Assembly (NCBI GenBank): GCA_002685335.1
Contig: NYWY01000054.1
Span: 1 to 64,000, forward strand
DNA: 64,000 bases
DNA from: Planctomycetaceae bacterium
GTDB lineage: Bacteria; Planctomycetota; Phycisphaerae; Phycisphaerales; SM1A02
Direction: 5' to 3'
A model generated the notes under the pieces. That model made no database searches and was not told the DNA's origin. It was given only the letters and a program-made list of their open reading frames with translations. Both the position numbers and the translations under genes were made by a program. Every line of letters starts with the position of its first letter. The stretch's first letter is position 1. Positions 18,529 through 26,902 of this stretch are shown piece after piece.

Positions 18529-20294
18529 TCCGGACTCCTCGACGAATTCGACGCGACCGGAGTCCCGTCAAGGGGTGGGCGATCCCGGCTCTCATGCTGG
18601 GATGGTCGCTGGGGTGCGGTGAGACCCCGAAGAATCCGGTGGATCCTCCGACGGCGTCGACCGGCGATGACCGGTCCCGGTCGGACACCGCCGGCTCCGT
18701 TCCTGCTCCACCGGCCTGGTTCGAGGACCTCGGTCCGGATTCGGGGGTCGGATTCACGCTCGAAACCACCCTTGGTGACGAACCCCTGCTGCCGGAGATC
18801 GTCGCCGGAGGCGGGGCGGCGGCGGATTTCGATCAGGACGGTCTGCTCGATCTCTATCTGGTCCAGGCCACCGGGTCCGAAGGCAATCGGCTCTACCGAA
18901 ATCTCGGAGGATTTCGATTCGAGGATGTCACGGTCGGAGCCGGCGTGGACGACGGGGATCGTTTCGGCATGGGGGCCGCGACCGGCGACTTCGATGGCGA
19001 CGGCGATGTGGACCTCTACGTGTCGAATCTCGGACGGGACACGCTTCTCCGCAACGACGGAGACTTCCAGTTCACCGACGTCACCGATGCCGCCGGGCTT
19101 GGAGATGACGGATTCGCGGCGAGCGCGACCTTCTTCGATCCGGATGGCGACGGGGACCTGGACCTCTTCGTGACGCGGTACGTCGACTGGTCACCGATGG
19201 TGGAGATGGACTGCCGCCATTCATCGGGACGTCCCGATTACTGCGCCCCGGCCCAGTACGACCGACCGACCTTGGACCTCCTGTACCGAAACGACGGAGA
19301 CGGAACCTTCACCGACATCTCATCCGCCAGTGGCATCGGCGCCGAATCGGGGACCGGACTCGGCGTCGCGGCGGTCGACGCCGACGGTGACGGCCGCCTC
19401 GACCTCTTCGTCGCCAACGACGGAATGCCCGATCACCTCTGGATGAACCGGGGTGATCTGAAGTTCGAGGAGTTCGCGATCCGGGCCGGTTGCGATCGGG
19501 ACCTGAGCGGCATCGCCAAGGCGGGCATGGGGGTCGTGGTCGAGGATGTCGACGATGACGGCGATCAGGACATCCTGGTGTGCAATCTCGGCGGGGAGAC
19601 CGACTCGCTTCATCTGAACCAGGGCGGACGTTTCGTCGACGGGACCGCCCGGTCCGGACTCGCGGCGGCGACTCGTCGATTCACGCGATTCGGGCTCGGA
19701 CTCGTCGATTTCGATCACGACGGACATCTCGACCTCTACGCCGCCAACGGTCGGGTGGGATTGGGAAAGACGATCGCCGGAGGCGATGATCCGTACGCCG
19801 AGCCCGATCTTCTGCTCCGCGGAAATGCGGCAGGGAGATTTCAAACCGTCACGCCGGGCGGGGGATTGAACGCGCCGCCCCGGACCAGTCGGGGTGCGAT
19901 CTTCGGCGACTTCGATCAGGACGGGAGCATCGACGTGGTGGTCGTTGATCGAGAGACTCCGGTGCGGATGCTTCGCAATGTCGCGGGGGATCAGGGGCGA
20001 TTCCTGTTTCTGGACATCCGGGATCGGAACGGCGGGCCGGCGATCGGAGCGAGGGTCATGATCGATCTCCCGGCGGATGCCGATGGCCGAGGACGTCGCC
20101 TCATGAGGACGGTCCACACCGACGGCAGTTACCTTTCCGCCCACGACCCTCGAGTGCATGTCGGCCTGGGGGCGATCGCGACGGTTCCCCGGGTGCGGGT
20201 GATCTGGCCGGATGGCGGGACCGTGACGTTCGACGACGTCCCCACGGATCGCTTGATGCGGATCGACGAACCGGAGCCGGGAACCGGATCCTGA
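18525..20294 (+). CDS. CRTAC1-like FG-GAP/VCBS propeller lipoprotein with ASPIC/UnbV domain
   Basis: A 589-residue protein. It starts at the ATG overlapping the TPR stop (ATGA); the signal peptide ends at the lipobox GWSLGC. Seven calcium-binding FG-GAP loops are visible: DFDQDGLLDLYL, DFDGDGDVDLYV, DPDGDGDLDLFV, DADGDGRLDLFV, DVDDDGDQDILV, DFDHDGHLDLYA and DFDQDGSIDVVV. The C-terminal ASPIC/UnbV module shows GGPAIGARVMI, TDGSYLSAHDPRVHVGLG and VRVIWPDGGTVTFDDV. It is likely an exported calcium-stabilised propeller that binds partners or glycans; no catalytic motif is seen. The tight coupling to the TPR lipoprotein suggests the two form one surface complex. Confidence 0.93.
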   Translation: MIRTPRRIRRDRSPVKGWAIPALMLGWSLGCGETPKNPVDPPTASTGDDRSRSDTAGSVPAPPAWFEDLGPDSGVGFTLETTLGDEPLLPEIVAGGGAAADFDQDGLLDLYLVQATGSEGNRLYRNLGGFRFEDVTVGAGVDDGDRFGMGAATGDFDGDGDVDLYVSNLGRDTLLRNDGDFQFTDVTDAAGLGDDGFAASATFFDPDGDGDLDLFVTRYVDWSPMVEMDCRHSSGRPDYCAPAQYDRPTLDLLYRNDGDGTFTDISSASGIGAESGTGLGVAAVDADGDGRLDLFVANDGMPDHLWMNRGDLKFEEFAIRAGCDRDLSGIAKAGMGVVVEDVDDDGDQDILVCNLGGETDSLHLNQGGRFVDGTARSGLAAATRRFTRFGLGLVDFDHDGHLDLYAANGRVGLGKTIAGGDDPYAEPDLLLRGNAAGRFQTVTPGGGLNAPPRTSRGAIFGDFDQDGSIDVVVVDRETPVRMLRNVAGDQGRFLFLDIRDRNGGPAIGARVMIDLPADADGRGRRLMRTVHTDGSYLSAHDPRVHVGLGAIATVPRVRVIWPDGGTVTFDDVPTDRLMRIDEPEPGTGS

Positions 20295-20309
20295 ATTCGA
20301 GATCCTCGG

Positions 20310-21410
20310 TCAGCGGGGTTGCCGATGCGAGGTCGACGGTCGTCGGCGGGGGATGATCGGCGGATAGTTTTCGGCTTCGAAGACGCGTTCGTCGAGCGGG
20401 GACGTGGACGCGAGGGTGAATTCGATCGTCGTCGCTCGTCGATCGTCATCCTCGGCCGGGAACTGCAGACGGCAGAGCACGATGCGTTCGGTTTCCGGTT
20501 CGGTCCAGAGTTCGATTCGCTCCGGGTTCCGGGAAGATCGAAAATCGTCGCGGTCGTTCTTCTTGCGCACCGCTTCCTGCAGCACCAGGGGAGAGCCTCC
20601 GTCGGCATCCTCCACCAACGTGGGTTCGGTCAGGTCGTACCGACGTTCGAGGCCCTGGAGTTTCTCCGCGAGATCCCGGGTGATGAATTCCAGGTACCGG
20701 GACATCCGCGTGCGACCGCCGCCGTCCGCCTGGCCGCCCGGAGCTCCGGAACTCCCGAGATCCGAACGTTGGAAGTTGTTCCAGAAGTTCGATCCGTCGA
20801 AGCCGCTCGCGACGACCTGGTCGTCATGAGCATCGATCAGCAGGACCGAGCGGTCGCCACGAGTGTGCATGATGGCGCCGTCGAGTCGACCGAGTTGACG
20901 GGTCTTGAAGTCCCGCGGTTGACCGGCGGGTCGAAGTCGCCACTCGAGGCAGCGACGGCCGGGATGTTCGTACTTGCGATTCCCTCGCGTCATTCGTCGA
21001 TCATCGACCCGGGGCCGAGTGCCATTCGGATCATTTCTCGCGGCTCCATCCGCGTCGGTGGTGACGTTGACGAGATACGTCAGATCGCCATCCGCCAACC
21101 GCTCGATCGCCCGCTGGAGCAGGTTGGCGTCCGCGGGCAGCGGGCGAACCACGATCAGGGCGAGGCCGGTGATGGTCGCCATCAGGAGTCCCGCCGCCAG
21201 CGCTCGACCGAGGGGGTGACTTCTCCATCGCAGCCCCACGGACGGTGCGGCCGGTTCGCGGGCGGAGTCCGTCTCGATGGCGGCCATGACCCGATCGACC
21301 CGTTCATTGGTCGCGGCGGGGGAGTCCTGCATCCGGCCCCGCAGGAGGGCGTCGAGCAGCTGGTCGTCGGCGACCGAACGTGGATCCGATGGGGGAGGTG
21401 TCTGTTTCAT
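20310..21410 (-). CDS. Membrane protein partnered with the ECF sigma factor (putative anti-sigma/LolA-RseB-like)
   Basis: A 366-residue protein. A soluble N-terminus of about 70 residues contains DDQLLDALLRGRMQDSPAATNERVDRVMAAIE. One transmembrane helix follows (ALAAGLLMATITGLALIVV, about residues 70-90), then an external domain. The external part reads like a LolA/RseB-type sheet domain: AIERLADGDLTYLVNVTTDADG, DFKTRQLGRLDGAIMH, RIELWTEPETERIVLCRLQF, and TTIEFTLASTSPLDERVFE. The gene lies 15 bp downstream of the sigma factor gene on the same strand. The layout implies an anti-sigma or sensor role, although no zinc-type ZAS motif is present. Identity is moderate; topology is clear. Confidence 0.7.
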   Translation of the reverse strand: MKQTPPPSDPRSVADDQLLDALLRGRMQDSPAATNERVDRVMAAIETDSAREPAAPSVGLRWRSHPLGRALAAGLLMATITGLALIVVRPLPADANLLQRAIERLADGDLTYLVNVTTDADGAARNDPNGTRPRVDDRRMTRGNRKYEHPGRRCLEWRLRPAGQPRDFKTRQLGRLDGAIMHTRGDRSVLLIDAHDDQVVASGFDGSNFWNNFQRSDLGSSGAPGGQADGGGRTRMSRYLEFITRDLAEKLQGLERRYDLTEPTLVEDADGGSPLVLQEAVRKKNDRDDFRSSRNPERIELWTEPETERIVLCRLQFPAEDDDRRATTIEFTLASTSPLDERVFEAENYPPIIPRRRPSTSHRQPR

Positions 21411-21425
21411 GGGAGGAATCTCGGG

Positions 21426-22046
21426 TCAGTCTAGGGCGATCTGATCGAGCACACCTTTTCGTTGCAGGCATTCGGCCAGGCCGGCCCGGATCCTCTGGAG
21501 TCGTTTCTTCACCGTTTCTCGACGGAGATCGGTCCGGAGCGCGATCCGCTCCGTATCCAGCTCCTCCCGATAGTGGAGGTCGAGCAAGGTCCGGTTCGGT
21601 TCCGGAATCGCGTCGAGACAGTGGTCGAGGGCTTCCAACTTCTCCTCCCAGGTGTCTCCGGTACGTCGGCCGATCTGGGCGAGGCGGCCGTCCAGATGAT
21701 CGATCACGGTCTCTTCGCAGTGAATCGGCAGTCGCCGGGTCTTTCGGTAGTGAGCAAGCACGTGGTTCCGGGCGATGCCTCGAAGCCATGGTGCGAAGGG
21801 ACGCGATCGATCGAATCGATCCAGGGTCTTCCAGGCCGTGATCAGAGTCTCCTGATGCACGTCTTCGACCGCCACGGAATCCTTCACCAGGGCTCGAATG
21901 AAGGCGAGCAGCATCGGTGAATGTTCCCGGACGAGGATCTCGAAGGCGGTTCGATCGTGAGATTGGTGGGTGATGAACAGGCTCCTCGGGTGTGCAGGGT
22001 GATTGTCCGGCCGGGAGATCCCGGGGACGGGAATCTCGAAAATCAA
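21426..22046 (-). CDS. ECF-type sigma-70 factor (planctomycete type)
   Basis: Up to 206 residues. Region 2 reads [46 protein letters not shown], with [21 protein letters not shown]; region 4 reads [56 protein letters not shown]. The frame contains no ATG or GTG before region 2. TTG at 22046 is the only conventional start, but it lacks a ribosome site and lies only 20 bp from the divergent hslV start. A perfect GAGGAG (21982-21987) sits 7 bases before an in-frame ATC at 21974, so a shorter protein from a non-standard start is possible. It directs RNA polymerase to unknown promoters, probably under control of the downstream membrane partner. Confidence 0.88.
   Translation of the reverse strand: MIFEIPVPGISRPDNHPAHPRSLFITHQSHDRTAFEILVREHSPMLLAFIRALVKDSVAVEDVHQETLITAWKTLDRFDRSRPFAPWLRGIARNHVLAHYRKTRRLPIHCEETVIDHLDGRLAQIGRRTGDTWEEKLEALDHCLDAIPEPNRTLLDLHYREELDTERIALRTDLRRETVKKRLQRIRAGLAECLQRKGVLDQIALD
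21975..21987 (-). promoter_or_regulatory. Strong ribosome-binding site inside the annotated sigma factor frame
   Basis: GAGGAG on the minus strand (21987-21982) is followed by a 7-base spacer and an in-frame ATC codon at 21974-21972, just before region 2 of the sigma factor. A CTG codon at 21980 is too close to serve as its start. Ribosome sites this strong are uncommon in the window, which makes chance less likely but does not exclude it. Confidence 0.4.
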
Positions 22047-22066
22047 ACGGGCGGTACCGTGTCGTG

Positions 22067-22645
22067 ATGCCTTCAGACCCCGCGTTGCCGTTGATTCATG
22101 CCACGACCATCCTGTCCGTTCGCGACGAGGGCGGGGTCGCGATCGCAGGTGACGGCCAGGTCACGCTCGGAGCCGTGGTCGCCAAGGCCACGGCGTGCAA
22201 GATTCGTCGCCTTCGAGAGGTCGGGGCGGAGCGGGCCGGGGTCCTGGTCGGTTTCGCGGGGGGGGCGGCGGATGCCTTCGCCCTCCTCGAGCGCTTCGAG
22301 GGTCGATTGAAGGCGACGCCGACCCATCTGCTCAAGGCGGCGGCGGAACTCGCCCGCGACTGGCGGAGCGACCGGGCACTCCGGCGCCTGGAAGCGATGA
22401 TGATCGTGGCCGACCTTGAGAAGACCCTGATCATCAGTGGTCAGGGCGATCTGATCGAGCCCGATGACGGGATCGCCGCCATCGGCTCGGGTGGGAACTA
22501 CGCCCTCGCCGCGGCCCGAGCCCTTCGCCGTCAGACCGACCTTCCGGCGTCGACCGTCGCGAAAGAGGCGATGCAGGTCGCCGGTGAGCTTTGCGTCTAC
22601 ACCAATACCGAGATCTCGATGGAGCGCCTGCCGGCGGAGGAGTGA
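22067..22645 (+). CDS. hslV: ATP-dependent protease proteolytic subunit HslV (with propeptide)
   Basis: A 192-residue protein. The ATG at 22067 gives [12 protein letters not shown] and then [23 protein letters not shown], the canonical HslV start. Twelve residues precede the Thr that must become the N-terminal nucleophile (Thr13), so processing is required. Other markers are [75 protein letters not shown] and [10 protein letters not shown]. HslV forms a double hexamer that degrades proteins unfolded by HslU. The usual downstream hslU is absent; the next gene is convergent. An upstream in-frame extension to 21992 has no HslV character. Confidence 0.95.
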   Translation: MPSDPALPLIHATTILSVRDEGGVAIAGDGQVTLGAVVAKATACKIRRLREVGAERAGVLVGFAGGAADAFALLERFEGRLKATPTHLLKAAAELARDWRSDRALRRLEAMMIVADLEKTLIISGQGDLIEPDDGIAAIGSGGNYALAAARALRRQTDLPASTVAKEAMQVAGELCVYTNTEISMERLPAEE

Positions 22646-22667
22646 TTGGTTCGATCGCCTCGGCGTT

Positions 22668-22931
22668 TCATTCCGATCGGTCGCCGGTTCGGCGGTAGGT
22701 CGATCTTCGGGCGGCGTATTCGGTCGGCGAGACGGGAAGATCCATCGGTTCGCCAGCCTGATGCTGGGCGTGGAGTTTCTTCAGGAATGGAACGCACCAC
22801 TGACAACCGGTTCCAGCTCCGAGGCATTCCGAAACCAGGCTCGCGACCGGAGGATCCTCCCGCGCGATGTGGTTGCGGAGTTTTCTCAGACTGACGCGGA
22901 AACAGAGGCAGACGTGGTCGTCGGGGTCCAA
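22668..22931 (-). CDS. BFD-like [2Fe-2S]-binding protein
   Basis: An 87-residue protein with the bacterioferritin-associated-ferredoxin cysteine pattern: VCLCF (Cys8, Cys10) and GAGTGCQWCVP (Cys43, Cys46), with an extra Cys at 36. Residues after about 60 form an unrelated tail ending in an Arg-rich stretch. The start is a TTG with GGAG nine bases upstream; no ATG is available. Bfd relatives reduce bacterioferritin to release iron, or act as small electron carriers. No bacterioferritin gene is nearby. It is convergent with hslV. Confidence 0.82.
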   Translation of the reverse strand: MDPDDHVCLCFRVSLRKLRNHIAREDPPVASLVSECLGAGTGCQWCVPFLKKLHAQHQAGEPMDLPVSPTEYAARRSTYRRTGDRSE

Positions 22932-22976
22932 GGAATCGGTCTCCGGTGAGGATCGTGGGGCGGGGTCGAGCGGGGA

Positions 22977-23783
22977 TCAGCCGTTCCCGGTGTCCGGATC
23001 GAGCGGGCCGATGCTCTTGAACTCGAAGTCCCAGTTCATTTCGATTCCGGGTGCGATGAATCGGGGATTGTCGAACGGACCCACTTCCCGTCGCTGGGCA
23101 TTGAACCGGATCTTTGGAATGAAGACACCTTCGAGTTCGAGGGCTCGGGTCCCGCTGGTCTTCCTCGACTCGAGGCGTTGGATTCGATCGAGGACCCGGA
23201 CCGGGATCGTGATTGCGAACGGACTGCCGACCACCTGGTCCGTCGCCACGTCCAGGACGGTGACCATCATGCGGGCGGAGGTCGGACTCAGCCGTTGGAT
23301 GTCGCTCAGGACCACCGGCCACTCGACCTTTCGCCTGAAGTTGCGGTTTGCGGTGGCGATCCACTTGCGCACCGAGCGTTGGTGGCGGGTGACGCCGGCA
23401 TCATCCTGATCCGTCGGCGAAGGTGAGATCGCACCGGAGGCCGACGCCTCGGCGTGGTTCGCCAGGATGTCGACGATGACCCCTCCGGGGCTGGCGGCTG
23501 GTGGCGGCGGGGCGGTCCTGGGAACGGAGACCGCGTTCGCCGTTCCAACGCCGGCTCCCGAGGTCAGGGAGGTGACTTCAGACTCGAGTTCTCGAATCCG
23601 CTTCATCGCGGCCTCGAGGGTGGCTTCGAGGTCGACGATCCGGGCTCGGAGCTGTTCATTCTCCCGGGCGAGATCGGATTCTCGATTCTGGGCGAAGGCG
23701 GACGGCCCACCGGCGAAGGGAACGAGAAGCACGGCCAGCAGGGCCGTGAGAATCGGGGCGTGGGTTCGGGAATTCGGGTTCAT
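22977..23783 (-). CDS. Secreted coiled-coil protein of unknown function
   Basis: A 268-residue precursor. The ATG at 23783 has a perfect GGAG six bases upstream and begins a signal peptide cleaved near GGPSAFA-QN. An alpha-helical coiled coil follows at about residues 35-75 (RENEQLRARIVDLEATLEAAMKRIRELESEV), then a Pro/Ala linker. The C-terminal domain of about 150 residues contains RSVRKWIATANRNFRRKVEWPVVLSDIQRLSPTSARMMVTVLDV and ends in FIAPGIEMNWDFEFKSIGPLD. I do not recognise the family. It is a single gene, divergent from the large membrane cluster at 24006. Confidence 0.78.
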   Translation of the reverse strand: MNPNSRTHAPILTALLAVLLVPFAGGPSAFAQNRESDLARENEQLRARIVDLEATLEAAMKRIRELESEVTSLTSGAGVGTANAVSVPRTAPPPPAASPGGVIVDILANHAEASASGAISPSPTDQDDAGVTRHQRSVRKWIATANRNFRRKVEWPVVLSDIQRLSPTSARMMVTVLDVATDQVVGSPFAITIPVRVLDRIQRLESRKTSGTRALELEGVFIPKIRFNAQRREVGPFDNPRFIAPGIEMNWDFEFKSIGPLDPDTGNG

Positions 23784-24005
23784 GGGCATCTCCATTTCGG
23801 GCGGAAGCCGCCCGGTCGTCTGCATTCTGATCGATGCTCTTGCATCGGTTCCGGGGACCCCGGGACTTCAGGGTCATCGTGCCATGCCGTTCCTACGCCT
23901 CCAATCCGAGGAATGATCGGAATCAGTTCCCAAAGACCGGGAACCCGCGGGGACCGGTCTGGCCGTCGAGGGTGCTATCCTTTGAGGGCCCTGAAGGAGC
24001 ATTCC

Positions 24006-25820
24006 ATGCAGAACATCGATGATCTGGTTCGATTGGCCGGCCGCCGACTTGCCGTGGGGCGATTCCTCGAGACCCTGGTCTGGACGATCGTTCTCGGCCT
24101 CGCCGCCCTCCTGATCTGGACCCTGATTTCTCGAGCCACCCCCGTGCTCGCGGGGCCATGGTGGATCTCCACCTCGATCATCGGTGGTCTGACGTTGTTG
24201 GCGTCGCTCGGAGTCGGAGTGCGAAGCGGGCGAGACCGAGTCGCGGTCGCCATCGCCATCGATACCCGGCTTGGCCTTGAAGACCGTTTTTCCACGGCAT
24301 TGCAACTGGCGGATCGGGACGATCCTTTCGCGGTCGCTGCCATCGCGGACGCCGCGACGGTGGCGGCTGATCCCGCCACGCGTGACCGGGTCCGTCGGGC
24401 GTTCCAGCCCCAGGCACCTCACGGCTGGTGGGTGACTTCGGTTCTGCTCGTGGTACTCGTCGGTGTCTGGACCATCGTGCCGCAGGCGGATCTCTTCGCT
24501 TCGTCGGAAGACGGCCGAATGGTGGCGGCGGCGGAGGCCCGAGCCGACGCTCGATCCGAAGTCGAAGAGATCGTCGCCCTGGTGCAACCCGATGAAGACG
24601 AGGAACTCGCGCCGGAGATTCAGGAGGCTCTGTCGGAACTGGCGGACGCCGATTTCGCATCCGCGGCCGAAGACGACTTGATGACCCCGGAGGAAGTTCG
24701 TCGAGAGGCGATCCGGCAGGTCGGAGACGTCGAGCAGCGGATGCAGGAGCTCCTCGACGGGCAAGAATCGCAACTCGAGGAATCCCTGCGGGAGTCACTC
24801 GCCGGGCTCAAGGCCGACGGCCTCGAGGACACGGACGCCCGCGATCTCGCGGAGGCGCTTTCCAAGGGTGACTTCAAGTCCGCGAAGGAGTCATTCGAAA
24901 AGCTGGCCGAAAAGGCCGAATCAAAGGACATGTCGCCAGAGGCTCGCGAGGCCCTCGAGCGGGACTTGGAAGCCCTCGCGGAGAGGATGTCCGAGCTCGC
25001 CGAGCAGGGGGCGGCGTTGGAGGATGCACTGCGGGAGGCCGGGTTGGACGGTGATCTCGCCCGCGACCCCGAGGCCTTGAAGCAGGCGATGGAAAATGCA
25101 TCGATGAGCGAGAGCCGCCGGCAGGCGATCGAGGACATGGTGAAGTCCCAGTCTGCTGCGTCGGAAGCGATGGAAAGCCTGGCGGAATCCATGCAGAAGA
25201 TGGCCCAACAGGGCCAACAGGGCCAGCAGGGCCAACAGGGCCAACAGGGCCAACAGGGCCAGGAAATGCTCAGTGACATGGAGCGGATCCAGCAGATGCT
25301 CCAGCAGGCTGAGGCGACCCAGCAACAATGCCAGAACGCTCAAGGTCGAATGGGCTCTGGTCTGTCCCAGTGGGCCGCGGGACTCGACGGCCAGGGTCAG
25401 GGTCAGGGTCAGGGCCAGGGTCAGGGGCAGGGACAAGGGCAGGGTGGCATGGGCGGTCGGGGCCAGGGATCCGGCGGGAATGCGCCGATCTCACCCACCC
25501 CGAGCCGAACCGTGGATCAGCGGGAGAAGGTCGAGAATCGTGGTGGTGACATCATCGCCCGTGAGATGATCGAAGGCGAGATTCTGATCGGGGAATCCAA
25601 GGCGGCCCTTCAGCGGATCGCGGATCGAATCTCTCGGGGTGAGGAGGAGGGAGTCGGCGATGATCCGGTTCCCCCGCACCTGCGAGATGTTCACCGCCAT
25701 TATTTCGGCGAGGTCGAGAAACGGATTCGAGCGGTGACTCGAGAGGATCCCACGCCGCCGGCGAAGACCCCCGAGTCGCCCGCGAAGCCGGGGGAACCCG
25801 AGCCCGTCGGCGGCGAATGA
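24006..25820 (+). CDS. Membrane coiled-coil protein with Gln/Gly repeats (DUF4175-like)
   Basis: A 604-residue protein. The ATG at 24006 follows AAGGAG with five bases between; the long open frame upstream is a shadow. Two hydrophobic helices occur near 20-45 and 55-72 and a third near 140-160. Between them DRVAVAIAIDTRLGLEDRFSTALQL is typical of the planctomycete/proteobacterial DUF4175-like proteins. Residues about 190-395 are a highly charged coiled coil. Two pure repeats follow: QQG units near 400-419 and a GQ dipeptide run near 462-481. A conserved C-terminal helical domain contains GGDIIAREMIEGEILIGESKAALQRIADRI and HLRDVHRHYFGEVEKRI. It is the first gene of the cluster and overlaps the binding-protein gene by ATGA. 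Confidence 0.82.
   Translation: MQNIDDLVRLAGRRLAVGRFLETLVWTIVLGLAALLIWTLISRATPVLAGPWWISTSIIGGLTLLASLGVGVRSGRDRVAVAIAIDTRLGLEDRFSTALQLADRDDPFAVAAIADAATVAADPATRDRVRRAFQPQAPHGWWVTSVLLVVLVGVWTIVPQADLFASSEDGRMVAAAEARADARSEVEEIVALVQPDEDEELAPEIQEALSELADADFASAAEDDLMTPEEVRREAIRQVGDVEQRMQELLDGQESQLEESLRESLAGLKADGLEDTDARDLAEALSKGDFKSAKESFEKLAEKAESKDMSPEAREALERDLEALAERMSELAEQGAALEDALREAGLDGDLARDPEALKQAMENASMSESRRQAIEDMVKSQSAASEAMESLAESMQKMAQQGQQGQQGQQGQQGQQGQEMLSDMERIQQMLQQAEATQQQCQNAQGRMGSGLSQWAAGLDGQGQGQGQGQGQGQGQGQGGMGGRGQGSGGNAPISPTPSRTVDQREKVENRGGDIIAREMIEGEILIGESKAALQRIADRISRGEEEGVGDDPVPPHLRDVHRHYFGEVEKRIRAVTREDPTPPAKTPESPAKPGEPEPVGGE
25206..25263 (+). repeat. 9-bp tandem repeat encoding QQG units
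   Basis: About six and a half copies of a 9-base unit (CAACAGGGC with one CAG variant) lie in tandem inside the coiled-coil gene. They keep the reading frame and encode repeated Gln-Gln-Gly. Such arrays can change copy number by slippage without a frameshift. Confidence 0.9.
25391..25445 (+). repeat. 6-bp tandem repeat encoding a GQ run
   Basis: About nine copies of a 6-base unit (CAGGGT/CAGGGC/CAGGGG variants) encode an alternating Gly-Gln run. The third positions have diverged, which indicates age and some selection for the dipeptide. Confidence 0.88.
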
Positions 25821-26902
25821 GAGACGTCTTCCGTCTGGTCATTCTCTGCTCGGTGGCTCTCACCGCTTCCGTCGTCGCCGGCTGTGAACGGAAGTCAACC
25901 ACCCCGGTGGTGGTGGTCTACGTCTCGGCCGATCGAGCGGTGGCATCTCCGGTGCTGGAAGCCTTCACGCGGCGGACCGGTATCGACGTCCGACCGCTGT
26001 ACGACACCGAGGCGACCAAGACCACCGGCCTCGCCAATCGGGTGAGACGTGAGCAGTCGAGGCCACGGGCCGATGTCTTCTGGAGTTCCGAACCCTTCGC
26101 GGTCGAGCAGCTCGCGGCGGCCGGGCTTCTCCAGCCGACCATCCATCCCGATCTTGACGGACATCCCGCGGAATGGCGGCGGCCCGATGATCGCTGGTTC
26201 GCGTTCGGGGGGCGGGCGCGAGTGATCGCCTTCGATCCCGAGCGTCTTTCGCTTGATGACCGGCCACGGCAGTGGACGGATCTGGTCGACCCCCGCTGGC
26301 GGGGGGAGATCGCGATGGCGGACCCTCGGTTCGGAACCACCCGTGGACACGTGGGCGCGATCGCGACCGCGGGGTCGATCGGAGAGCCCCCCATGTCCTA
26401 TGCCGTCTGGCTTGAGGGACTGGCGGCGAACGACATCCGACTGCTGACCGGAGGGAATGCCGCGACCGTCGATGCCGTGCTTCGAGGAGAGGTCCTGCTG
26501 GGACTCACGGATTCGGATGATGTTCTGGCCGCCCGTCGTCGAGGTGCCGACATCCGATCCCTCGCTCCGAGACATCGGGGACCGGGGATCCTCGGCGGAG
26601 GGACCCTGCTGATCCCGAACGCGGTGGGCATGATCACCGGAGCGCCGCATCCGGAGCCCGCGGCGGCGCTGGTGGCGTTTCTGGCCTCGTCGGAGGTCGA
26701 ACGCCTGCTGCATCGTTCCCCCAGTGGCAACCAGCCGGTCGCCCATCCGCTGGCGGACGGCGAGCAGACGATCGGCGACGAATCACTCGCCGCCGACCCG
26801 TGGCGGATTTCGATTCCTGCGGTCGCCGGCGGCATGGACGAGGCGGTGAACGACGCGATGGAAGCCCTGTCGGAATCGTCGAGGTCGGAGCGTCGGCGAT
26901 GA
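25817..26902 (+). CDS. Ferric-type ABC transporter substrate-binding lipoprotein
   Basis: A 361-residue precursor that starts on the ATGA overlap with the preceding gene. The signal peptide ends in lipobox VVAGC (Cys23). The mature part follows the iron(III)-binding FutA/FbpA pattern: VVVYVSADRAVASPVLEAFTRRTGIDVRPLYDTEATKTTGLANRVRRE, RADVFWSSEPFAVEQLAAAGLL, PRQWTDLVDPRWRGEIAMADPRFGTTRGHV, VLLGLTDSDDVLAARRRGAD and LIPNAVGMITGAPHPEPAAALVAFLAS. The ligand may be ferric iron or another small solute, as the family is broad. It overlaps the permease-NHL gene by ATGA. No ATPase gene is present in the cluster. Confidence 0.85.
   Translation: MRDVFRLVILCSVALTASVVAGCERKSTTPVVVVYVSADRAVASPVLEAFTRRTGIDVRPLYDTEATKTTGLANRVRREQSRPRADVFWSSEPFAVEQLAAAGLLQPTIHPDLDGHPAEWRRPDDRWFAFGGRARVIAFDPERLSLDDRPRQWTDLVDPRWRGEIAMADPRFGTTRGHVGAIATAGSIGEPPMSYAVWLEGLAANDIRLLTGGNAATVDAVLRGEVLLGLTDSDDVLAARRRGADIRSLAPRHRGPGILGGGTLLIPNAVGMITGAPHPEPAAALVAFLASSEVERLLHRSPSGNQPVAHPLADGEQTIGDESLAADPWRISIPAVAGGMDEAVNDAMEALSESSRSERRR

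Noticed and set aside
25206..25445. Tandem short repeats that might suggest a CRISPR array or satellite.
   Set aside because: The units are 6 and 9 bp with no spacers, and they encode in-frame Gln/Gly repeats inside a real gene.
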